Shown here in pieces: positions 1 through 5,503 of a stretch of 5,527 bases of DNA. The DNA lies in the NCBI GenBank assembly GCA_027457225.1, contig DAIDTL010000083.1:1-5527 (forward strand), written 5' to 3'. Position 1 is the stretch's first letter. Each line of letters begins with the position of its first letter. Origin of the DNA: Ferrovaceae bacterium (GTDB lineage: Bacteria; Pseudomonadota; Gammaproteobacteria; Burkholderiales; Ferrovaceae). The position numbers and the translations under genes were made by a program. The notes beneath the pieces were generated by a model that saw only the letters and a program-made list of their open reading frames with translations, was not told where the DNA came from and searched no databases.

Positions 1-172
1 CTGCATTCTTGGCCCGCTCTTTTGATCTCTCCATTGCCGCTATTGCCACAAACAGCGCGCGCACTGTCTGCGGGTGCTGATACGGGCTCTCAACTGCGTA
101 TTCTTCACCACTATGGGGGTCAATCCCATTGGCCAATGCCTGAATAATTTCCAGCGATTTATCGGTATCCAT
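1..172 (-). CDS. Small conserved hypothetical protein, 5' part (runs off the window)
   Basis: A reading frame opens with ATG at 172-170 on the minus strand and stays open for 57 codons to the window edge. A GGAG ribosome binding site lies at 181-178, five bases from the ATG, which fixes the start. The protein begins MDTDKSLEIIQALANGIDP and continues with SPYQHPQTVRALFVAIAAME, then a charged helix (RSKERAKN). The pattern 'LxxLAxGxDPxxGE...SPYQxPxxxRALxxA' reminds me of short uncharacterised proteobacterial proteins or N-terminal segments, but I cannot assign a function. No signal peptide or membrane segment is visible. The gene is divergent from the ptx operon and has no obvious link to phosphite use, so it probably belongs to the chromosomal background beside the cassette. 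I am confident that it is coding, from the ribosome binding site and the natural composition; the family assignment is open. Confidence 0.7.
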   Translation of the reverse strand, partial: MDTDKSLEIIQALANGIDPHSGEEYAVESPYQHPQTVRALFVAIAAMERSKERAKNA

Positions 173-566
173 TTTATCTCCATTTCGTTATGCCAAACGG
201 GGCTGTCCACCCTTCAAACCATTAGCCAAGCTGATATTTTTTATAAATGCTGAATGAAATGCGCGGGAGTGGCAGGAGAAATTCGATGCCAGCGAAGCCA
301 TCGACTGTTGTAACTGACTAACAGCTTCTAGTCATAGCTCTTAACGAATTCGTTGCCGCAAACCGGACTGTCGTCAGCCGTCACTATCGACCCATTGCCG
401 TCATCCATCAACTGACGCTTCAATCTGGTTAGGTTGTGATCCCATACTCGCTTGAGACATTTGCGATGTATATTTTTTGTTCATCCAGACTATTCTTCTT
501 ACTTCCTCCATGCAGATCAATAGTTAACGCCTCACTCAAATGTGGACATATAGTTAATTCAAAAAA
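173..566. other. Divergent intergenic region without a convincing gene
   Basis: About 400 bases separate the minus-strand hypothetical gene from the Pho box of the ptx operon. I see no coding region. The one open frame here (436-624, plus) has no ribosome binding site, has an unnatural composition and runs across the Pho box. The left half has mixed composition, and from about 470 the sequence becomes AT-rich. Loose Pho-like half-sites occur at 368-374 (CTGTCGT), 378-384 (CCGTCAC) and 398-404 (CCGTCAT). The first two are 10 rather than 11 bases apart and the last is isolated, so I do not call them a site. A promoter for the minus-strand gene should lie near 185-260, but I see no strong -35/-10 pair. 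Confidence 0.5.
520..557. repeat. Two direct copies of ATAGTTAA, 30 bp apart
   Basis: ATAGTTAA occurs at 520-527 and again at 550-557, so the copies start exactly 30 bp apart, close to three helical turns. They lie just upstream of the Pho box. The sequence shows the repeat directly. A role as a regulator site, for example for PtxE, is only a guess, since 8-bp AT-rich repeats also arise by chance. Confidence 0.3.
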
Positions 567-611
567 CATTCATCTCGCTGACATCACATTGTCATCTTCG
601 AAAACTACCCT
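567..611 (+). promoter_or_regulatory. PhoB box and probable phosphate-starvation promoter of the ptx operon
   Basis: The PhoB consensus is two CTGTCAT half-sites separated by four bases. Here CTGACAT (578-584) and TTGTCAT (589-595) each match 6 of 7 positions and sit exactly 11 bp apart. A weaker third half-site, CATTCAT (567-573, 5 of 7), continues the same 11-bp register upstream. In classic Pho promoters the box replaces the -35 element and the -10 follows about 10 bases later. Here TACCCT (606-611) follows after exactly 10 bases and keeps the most conserved T, A and final T of the -10. This would start transcription near 618 and give a leader of about 65 bases before ptxA. Induction under phosphate starvation suits an operon that gains phosphate from phosphite. 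The box is read from sequence; its function is inferred. Confidence 0.65.
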
Positions 612-630
612 GCCTCCTGTTTAGAAATTA

Positions 631-658
631 TTGATTGCCTACAGTGTTTGATTAGAGT
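631..658 (+). promoter_or_regulatory. Possible second, weak promoter before ptxA
   Basis: TTGATT (631-636, 4 of 6 to the -35 consensus) and TAGAGT (653-658, 4 of 6 to the -10 consensus) are separated by 16 bases. If used, the transcript would start about 18 bases before ptxA. Both elements are poor and the region is AT-rich, so chance is likely. The Pho-box promoter upstream is the better candidate. Confidence 0.2.
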
Positions 659-682
659 TTTGAATCGGCATGGATAAAAGGG

Positions 683-1495
683 GTGGTAGTGATAGAACTC
701 ACGAATGTTTCAGTCAAATACCCCAAAGAGGTGGTAGCGCTGCACCCGACTACGCTGCGTTTCAGACGCGGGGAATTCAATGTGTTGCTGGGTGCTTCCG
801 GAGCCGGGAAGTCCAGCCTATTGCGTTGTCTCAATCTGCTCAACACACCAACGACAGGTTCGCTTCAGGCAGAGGATATTGGTTGCATCGACACAAACGC
901 CAAACTCAGGCTGCATCGCAGCCGCACTGGCATGATATTCCAGCAGCACCAGTTGATCGGCCGCCAGACGGCACTCGCCAATGTTCTACTGGGTCGCATC
1001 GGCTTTCACTCAACATGGCGAACACTGTTTCCGCTCCCGCGTGCGGAGCAGCAAATCGCGCTGGAGTGTCTGGATCGTGTCGGATTGCTGCACAAGTCTA
1101 CTGAACGAGTGGACCGACTAAGTGGAGGCCAATTGCAGCGCGTCGGTATCGCCCGTGCACTGGCACAGAAGCCCCGCCTGATGCTGGCAGATGAACCGGT
1201 GGCCAGTCTTGATCCATCGACTTCGCGGCGCGTGTTGACCCAGCTCAAGAGTATCTGCCGCGAAGATGGCATCACGACTGTGGTCAGCCTGCACCAAGTG
1301 GATCTGGCGCGGGAATATGCGGACCGGGTTGTTGCTCTGGCGCATGGCCGCATCGTGTTTGACGGCGCGCCCGAAGAATTAACCGACGTATTGCTGCAAA
1401 CGATCTACGACCAGGCTCCGGGCAACGTCCGGGAAGTGGTCACTTCTACACCCCTGATGTCCCCCCATTTTGACCTAGCCATTGATAAGGAGTAA
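683..1495 (+). CDS. ptxA: Phosphite ABC transporter, ATP-binding protein PtxA (PhnC-like)
   Basis: This is the cytoplasmic ATPase that drives phosphite import through PtxC. At 270 residues it is a normal single-domain ABC ATPase of the phosphonate/phosphite (PhnC) group. Visible motifs are Walker A GASGAGKSS (37-45, Lys43), the Q-loop at FQQ (86-88), the signature LSGGQ (146-150), Walker B ending LADEP (Asp170, Glu171), the D-loop SLDP (175-178) and the switch His204 in SLHQ, so it should be active. The start is GTG at 683 or GTG at 689. The GGGG run at 680-683 abuts the first but sits five bases from the second, which would give MIELTNVSVKYP. The nearby ATG at 670 is in another frame. The stop is three bases from ptxB. 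Assignment to phosphite rather than phosphonate rests on the neighbouring ptxB and ptxD; sequence alone would allow phnC. Confidence 0.92.
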   Translation: MVVIELTNVSVKYPKEVVALHPTTLRFRRGEFNVLLGASGAGKSSLLRCLNLLNTPTTGSLQAEDIGCIDTNAKLRLHRSRTGMIFQQHQLIGRQTALANVLLGRIGFHSTWRTLFPLPRAEQQIALECLDRVGLLHKSTERVDRLSGGQLQRVGIARALAQKPRLMLADEPVASLDPSTSRRVLTQLKSICREDGITTVVSLHQVDLAREYADRVVALAHGRIVFDGAPEELTDVLLQTIYDQAPGNVREVVTSTPLMSPHFDLAIDKE

Positions 1496-1498
1496 GCC

Positions 1499-2362
1499 AT
1501 GAAACTACTGAAGAAACTGATGACACTGCTTTTCCTGTTTGCCATTGCCATCGGCGTTCAAGCGGCACCGGACCTGGACCCCGATACGCTCAAGGTGGCA
1601 CTGCTACCGGATGAAAATGCCAGCACTATCATCAAGAACAACCAGCCACTCAAGGACTACCTCGAGGTTACTCTGGGAAAAAAGATAGAACTCATCGTAA
1701 CTACCGACTACTCTTCGATGATCGAGGCGATGCGTCATGGCCGTATCGATCTAGCCTATTTCGGACCTCTCTCCTATGTGCTGGCACGCCAGCGCAGCGA
1801 GATCGAACCGTTCGTAGCCCTCAAGAGCAAAGGTAGTACAACTTATCAATCGGTAGTCATTGCCAATGTGGCGTCCGGCATCAAAAAGATTGAGGACATC
1901 AAGGGCAAGGACGTGGCATTTGGTGACAAGGCATCGACCTCCAGCCATTTGATCCCTAAATCGATGCTGGCAGAAAAGGGGCTTGATACGGGACGCGACT
2001 ATGAGGAGCATTTCGTAGGGTCTCACGACGCTGTGGCCATGGCTGTACAGAACGGACACGCCCAGGCCGGCGGTTTGAGCCGACCGATCTTTGAATCTCT
2101 TGTCGAGCGCAAGATCATTGATCCGGCCAAGGTGATTGTCGTGGAATATTCGAAACCTTTCCCCCAGTATCCGTGGGTGATGCGCTCAAACCTGAAGCCT
2201 GAATTAAAAGACAAGATTCGCTCGGCATTCCTCAATCTAAAGGATCCGGCGGTGCTCAAGCCTTTCAAGGCCGATGGCTTCGAAGCGATTACCGATAAGG
2301 ACTACGATGTAGTGCGCAATCTTGGCTATCTGCTGAAGATCGATCTGGCCTCGTACATGTAA
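1499..2362 (+). CDS. ptxB: Periplasmic phosphite-binding protein PtxB (PhnD-like)
   Basis: This is the solute-binding protein that captures phosphite in the periplasm and delivers it to PtxC. The 287-residue precursor starts with a basic region (KLLKK) and a hydrophobic core, with a likely signal-peptidase I site after VQA (residue 22). No lipobox cysteine is present, so it should be a free periplasmic protein. The mature part shows the PhnD/PtxB-type landmarks of the phosphonate-binding family: DYSSMIEAMRHGRIDLAYFGP (70-90), DKASTSSHLIP (143-153) and GSHDAVAMAV (174-183). These loops line the ligand pocket in the family. The start is well supported by AAGGAG at 1487-1492, overlapping the end of ptxA and six bases from the ATG. 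It is followed eight bases later by ptxC. Specificity for phosphite over phosphonate or hypophosphite is inferred from the linked ptxD. Confidence 0.92.
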   Translation: MKLLKKLMTLLFLFAIAIGVQAAPDLDPDTLKVALLPDENASTIIKNNQPLKDYLEVTLGKKIELIVTTDYSSMIEAMRHGRIDLAYFGPLSYVLARQRSEIEPFVALKSKGSTTYQSVVIANVASGIKKIEDIKGKDVAFGDKASTSSHLIPKSMLAEKGLDTGRDYEEHFVGSHDAVAMAVQNGHAQAGGLSRPIFESLVERKIIDPAKVIVVEYSKPFPQYPWVMRSNLKPELKDKIRSAFLNLKDPAVLKPFKADGFEAITDKDYDVVRNLGYLLKIDLASYM

Positions 2363-2370
2363 TCGATGAG

Positions 2371-3177
2371 ATGAACTCGAATTTCGTAAATTTCGACCAG
2401 ATACTAAACCGCGAGCAGCGCGCCTGGAATTTTGGCGCGCTGCGGTTCGCGGCCATACTTGCGGTCATTGTGTTCTGTGCACATTACGTGGGCCTATTTG
2501 ACGGCAAACGTCTCGCCGAGGGGGTTCCCAGTCTATTCAGTCTCATGGGCGAAATGATGCCGCCCAATTTTACCGACGTGCGCAATTGGGTAAAACCGGT
2601 CCTGGATACGCTCGCGATGAGTATCGCCGGTACAGCACTCGCGATCTGCCTGTCGTTACCGCTCGCCTTTCTGGCGGCGCGCAACACAACGCCGCATCCG
2701 CTTGTGTATCAGTTGGCACGCAGCCTGCTCAATGCGTTGCGCGCCATTCCCGAGTTGATCATGGGCATCATTTTCGTGGCCGCGGTCGGATTTGGTGCAT
2801 TACCTGGCGTATTGGCGCTCGGATTGCATTCCATAGGCATGGTCGGCAAGTTCTTCGCCGAGGCGATTGAGCATGCCGACCAGGCACCAATAGAGGCGGC
2901 TCGTGCGGCAGGTGCCACGCCGCTACAAGTACTGTTGCACGGCGTATTGCCTCAGGTGTTGCCGCAGCTCGCCGATACATCGATCTACCGTTGGGAATAC
3001 AACTTCCGGGCTTCAACCGTCATGGGAATGGTCGGAGCAGGCGGCATTGGTTTCGAACTGATGGGGTCGTTGCGCATCATGCAATATCAGGATGTATCGG
3101 CAATCTTGTTGGTGATTTTGCTGATGGTCACACTGGTGGACGCCTTTAGCGGATACCTCAGAAAACGCTTCGAATAG
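2371..3177 (+). CDS. ptxC: Phosphite ABC transporter, membrane permease PtxC (PhnE-like)
   Basis: This 268-residue inner-membrane subunit forms the phosphite channel. Hydrophobic segments are visible near residues 22-43, 79-103, 127-158 (probably two spans), 214-233 and 241-262, followed by a basic cytoplasmic end (YLRKRFE). The EAA loop that docks to the ATPase runs from EAARAAGATP (175-184) to the proline-rich VLPQVLP (192-198), as in PhnE-type permeases. After it comes the glycine-rich VMGMVGAGGIG (217-227). The ATG at 2371 has only a weak ribosome binding site (GATGAG immediately before it). Since the ptxB stop is eight bases upstream, translation is probably coupled to ptxB. The gene ends with TAG, which shows that TAG is used as a stop in this operon. 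Family assignment is firm; substrate is inferred from context. Confidence 0.9.
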   Translation: MNSNFVNFDQILNREQRAWNFGALRFAAILAVIVFCAHYVGLFDGKRLAEGVPSLFSLMGEMMPPNFTDVRNWVKPVLDTLAMSIAGTALAICLSLPLAFLAARNTTPHPLVYQLARSLLNALRAIPELIMGIIFVAAVGFGALPGVLALGLHSIGMVGKFFAEAIEHADQAPIEAARAAGATPLQVLLHGVLPQVLPQLADTSIYRWEYNFRASTVMGMVGAGGIGFELMGSLRIMQYQDVSAILLVILLMVTLVDAFSGYLRKRFE

Positions 3178-3773
3178 CCGGAGAATAAAGAATGAAACCA
3201 AAAATCGTTATTACAAGCTGGGTCCATCCCACCGTTATCAACCGTTTATCCGAACATTGCATTGTTGTTGCCAACGACACGAAGGAACGGCTCTCGCGCG
3301 AGGAGATACTGAAACGAGCTTGCGATGCAGATGTAATCATGACCTTCATGACGGACAGTATCGACGAGGCTTTTGTAGAGGCGTGTCCGCGCCTCCGCCT
3401 GATTGCCTGTGCGCTAAAAGGGTACGACAACTATGATGTGGAAGCCTGTACAAAACGCGGTATCTGGATAACCAATGTGCCGGACCTTCTAACCATACCG
3501 ACTGCTGAGCTCACAATTGGATTGTTGATCGGGCTGACACGCAAGATCTTGCAAGGAGACGAATTCGTTCGAAGCGGGAGATTTGAGGGTTGGCGTCCTG
3601 CGCTCTACGGGGCTGGGCTGACCGGACGTACGCTCGGGTTTATCGGTATGGGCGCGGTTGCCCAGGCGATTGCAGCACGTCTTCAGGGATATGAGATGAA
3701 CCTCAACTATGTCGATATCAAGCCGCTGCATCCGGAGTTTGAAGGACGTTTGGGTTTGCGGCGTGTCGGCATG

Positions 3774-3776
3774 TAG
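3774..3776 (+). other. In-frame amber codon (TAG) within ptxD
   Basis: The codon order here is GGC ATG TAG CAG CTA CTG GCT GAC. The homology on both sides is collinear and in the same frame, so this is a substitution and not a frameshift. One-base neighbours of TAG include GAG, AAG, CAG, TCG and TGG. From memory, the P. stutzeri enzyme has serine at this place, and TCG to TAG is one step. Confidence 0.9.
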
Positions 3777-4180
3777 CAGCTACTGGCTGACAGCGATTAT
3801 GTCGTTCCCATGGTCCCCTATAATCCGGACACTTTCCACCTGATTGATGCAGCATCGATTGCGGCCATGAAGAATGGTGCATTTCTGGTCAATGCCTGCA
3901 GGGGGTCTGTAGTTAACGAAGAGGCGGTCGCCGATGCACTTGCTTCCGGCAAACTGGCTGGTTACGCGGCTGATGTTTTCGAAATGGAAGAATGGGCGCG
4001 CCTCAATCGGCCGCACGACATTTCGGTGCGGCTGCTGATGGACACGGATCGAACGCTGTTTACGCCGCATATTGGATCAGCCGTAGATTCGGTGCGGCTC
4101 GCCATCGAGATGGAAGCAGCGTCTAATATTTTGCAGTTTCTGAACGATGAGATACCGCAGGGTGCGATCAATCGTCCGCT

Positions 4181-4198
4181 AGAGGGAGTTACGGTCTG
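4181..4198 (+). promoter_or_regulatory. Ribosome binding site and CTG start of ptxE, overlapping the ptxD stop
   Basis: AGAGGGAG (4181-4188) is a good Shine-Dalgarno match and lies seven bases before CTG at 4196-4198. The CTG overlaps the ptxD stop as CTGA, the same geometry as the common ATGA junction, so ptxE translation should be coupled to ptxD. The in-frame stop at 4148 leaves no ATG, GTG or TTG between it and this CTG. Confidence 0.65.
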
Positions 4199-5098
4199 AG
4201 CACACTCAATCTTGATCAGGTCGCGAGTTTTCTGTCTATTTCCCGGAACTTAAGTTTCAGGGCGGGAGCTCGTGTGCGAGGGCTTTCACAAGGGGCCATC
4301 TCGCAGCAGATACAAAAACTGGAGGCGCAACTCGGCGTCCGTTTGATAGAAAGGGATTCAGCCGGTTGCAGTCTTACCTACGAGGGAAGAGTGTTTCTAC
4401 CTTATGCAGAGCGTCTATTAACGCTAAGTACAAATGCATTGGGAGCATTCCGGGACAAACCGATCACAATTGGCGCCAGCAGCAATATTGGGATCTATCT
4501 GTTGTCGCCCTATGTAAAAGCTTATCTGAAAGGCGCCAATGAAAAGAGTCAACTGGATGTGAAAATTTACCAGAATCCGACAGTTGCCGATAAGCTGGCC
4601 ACCGGAGAAGTGGATGTGGCAGCTATGGAATGGTGGGACGGACGCCCGGGTTATGAGGCACGTTTGTGGAGACATGAGGAACTCGTAGTCATTGTGCCGC
4701 CCAACCATCCCTGGGCTTCCTTGAAGTGTCTGCCACGTGACATGCTTAAGGGGGTCCCCTTGTTAGGGGGTGAGCCGGGAACCGGCACTGGACGGATTCT
4801 CGCCAATTATTATGGTGTTGATGCGCCCGAGATCACGGTTGGCATGCAACTCGGTTCAACAGATGCAGTGAAACATTGGGTCAAAGCGGGACTCGGAGTT
4901 TCGCTTGTTCTAGCTAGCTCGGTGATTGAAGAAATCCGGGTGGGAATGCTGGTGTCGATACCGCTTGAAGATGGAGGGCCGCAAAAAGCGCTTTACATCA
5001 TATGGCGTGACACACTTGCGGAGAATCATCCTGCCCACAGATTTGGCAGTTGGCTGGTTTCTTGTGCAGATGGCTCGGGTGCCGATATCCACCAATAG
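4196..5098 (+). CDS. ptxE: LysR-type transcriptional regulator PtxE
   Basis: This is a DNA-binding regulator of the phosphite operon. Read from CTG 4196 it has 300 residues, normal for the family. Residues 4-62 form the winged helix-turn-helix: LNLDQVASFLSISRN, then SFRAGARVRGLSQGAISQQ, then IQKLEAQLGVRLIER. A linker helix follows to about 84. The effector-binding domain starts at PITIGASSNIGIYL (about 89) and includes AMEWW (143-147), LGGEPGTGTGR (190-200) and GSTDAVKHWVKAGLGVSLVL (219-238). These, with the position after ptxD, fit PtxE. The first conventional start, GTG 4274, would remove half of the DNA-binding domain, so I reject it. No ATG fits, which makes this either a rare CTG start or a mutated ATG. 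The last dozen residues look unlike a family C-terminus. If ptxD stops at codon 195, coupled translation of ptxE may fall. Effector and DNA site are unknown. Confidence 0.85.
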   Translation: MSTLNLDQVASFLSISRNLSFRAGARVRGLSQGAISQQIQKLEAQLGVRLIERDSAGCSLTYEGRVFLPYAERLLTLSTNALGAFRDKPITIGASSNIGIYLLSPYVKAYLKGANEKSQLDVKIYQNPTVADKLATGEVDVAAMEWWDGRPGYEARLWRHEELVVIVPPNHPWASLKCLPRDMLKGVPLLGGEPGTGTGRILANYYGVDAPEITVGMQLGSTDAVKHWVKAGLGVSLVLASSVIEEIRVGMLVSIPLEDGGPQKALYIIWRDTLAENHPAHRFGSWLVSCADGSGADIHQ

Positions 5099-5160
5099 TT
5101 GCTGGCTCGGTCTGATCCGAGATGAAATTGCAAAAGAAGGATGGTAAGAAACCAATAGTT
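5091..5160. repeat. Direct repeat ACCAATAGTT, 60 bp apart, spanning the end of ptxE
   Basis: ACCAATAGTT is found at 5091-5100, overlapping the ptxE stop codon, and again at 5151-5160, exactly 60 bp later. The flanking bases differ, so this is not a longer tandem duplication. CAATAGTT also appears at 518-525 upstream of the operon. The repeat is real, but its meaning is unclear. Confidence 0.3.
5106..5121 (+). terminator. Short hairpin just after ptxE, possible weak terminator
   Basis: CTCGG (5106-5110) pairs perfectly with CCGAG (5117-5121) around a six-base loop, seven bases after the ptxE stop. There is no run of T after it, so it does not qualify as a standard intrinsic terminator. It may stabilise the mRNA end or be chance. 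Confidence 0.25.
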
Positions 5161-5313
5161 TAGCGATGAATCTTGCGCTGTCCGGACAAGCCTCAAGGGC
5201 AGAAACGGGTTTAAAGTGCGAGTTAGAAAAATTTGAATGGACTCTCTTGTTGGCTAAATTGGTGGCCTATTCAAAAAATTTAAGGGTTTTCAAGAATTAA
5301 CCTTTCACTATTC

Positions 5314-5462
5314 CGGCCAATTAGCAGTAATCATGATGTACGCCCATTAAATCACTCCAATATTTAGGTAGCAGTCGCTTCCCACGCCGAGCCCCCAGCT
5401 ATTCACAATAGGAGAAACCACTTCGGCAAGTTTCTATGTAAACAGCAATCGGCCAATTGCAG
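5314..5462. repeat. Repeated CGGCCAATT motif in the right flank
   Basis: CGGCCAATTAGCAG (5314-5327) and CGGCCAATTGCAG (5450-5462) differ by one inserted A and lie 136 bp apart in the same orientation. A looser inverted relative, GGCTAAATTGGTGGCC, is at 5252-5267. Such copies could be remnants of a mobile element end or regulator sites for the next gene; neither is supported further. Confidence 0.3.
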
Positions 5463-5503
5463 AGTGGAAACCATAAACGATAGGATTGGAGCAAGGAAGC
5501 AAT

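Larger units (their letters stand above)
3192..4199 (+). pseudogene. ptxD: Phosphite dehydrogenase PtxD, interrupted by an in-frame amber codon
   Basis: PtxD oxidises phosphite to phosphate with NAD+ and belongs to the D-2-hydroxyacid dehydrogenases. The frame opens at ATG 3192 behind GGAG (3180-3183) and keeps 335 sense-like codons to TGA at 4197-4199, the usual length (the Pseudomonas stutzeri enzyme has 336 residues). Codon 195 is TAG (3774-3776); the same frame continues on both sides. Numbering matches P. stutzeri PtxD: Met53, Lys76, Trp134 and Tyr139 around the substrate, dinucleotide motif GMGAVA (152-157), Asp175 at the cofactor-selecting site, then catalytic Arg237 and Glu266, and His293 and Ser296 (one residue shifted). 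The 194-residue fragment lacks Arg, Glu and His and should be inactive; an internal ATG (3810) has no ribosome binding site. There is no other lesion, so the stop is very recent, a sequencing error, or suppressed. Confidence 0.9.
5099..5503. other. AT-rich intergenic region downstream of ptxE
   Basis: I see no gene in these 405 bases. The composition drops from about half G+C within ptxE to about one third near 5221-5280. The stretch holds the hairpin at 5106-5121, a perfect 10-bp palindrome TGTCCGGACA (5179-5188), an AT-rich hairpin AAGGGTT/AACCTTT (5282-5288 with 5299-5305) and two copies of a CGGCCAATT-containing motif. None identifies an insertion sequence end or an attachment site with confidence. 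The region could contain the promoter of the gene that may start at 5504. Confidence 0.5.

Noticed and set aside
368..404. Second Pho box (CTGTCGT, CCGTCAC, CCGTCAT)
   Set aside because: The half-sites are not in 11-bp register and lie far from ptxA, with no -10 at the right distance.
436..624. 62-codon plus-strand open frame upstream of ptxA
   Set aside because: It has no ribosome binding site, its composition is rich in Ser, Phe and Leu as expected from AT-rich non-coding DNA, and it runs across the Pho box and its -10.
670..1104. 144-codon plus-strand frame starting at the ATG just before ptxA
   Set aside because: It overlaps ptxA in another frame, while ptxA has every ABC ATPase motif; the translation is low in complexity and unlike any family I know.
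1006..1353. 115-codon minus-strand frame within ptxA
   Set aside because: An antisense shadow of ptxA with Arg/Ser-rich composition and no start signal.
3810..4199. Second half of ptxD as a separate gene starting at ATG 3810
   Set aside because: There is no ribosome binding site; it begins in the middle of the nucleotide-binding domain and lies in the same frame as the first half, so it is the rest of ptxD.
3192..4199. Genome-wide reassignment of TAG to an amino acid
   Set aside because: TAG ends ptxC (3175-3177) and ptxE (5096-5098) at the expected protein lengths.
4274..5098. GTG at 4274 as the start of the LysR regulator
   Set aside because: It would delete the first 26 residues, including half of the DNA-binding domain, whose coding continues upstream in the same frame to CTG 4196.
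5269..5305. Intrinsic terminator for a minus-strand transcript (AAGGGTT/AACCTTT hairpin followed by T-rich sequence on that strand)
   Set aside because: The stem is short, AT-rich and contains a G-T pair, and no minus-strand gene is visible to its right.
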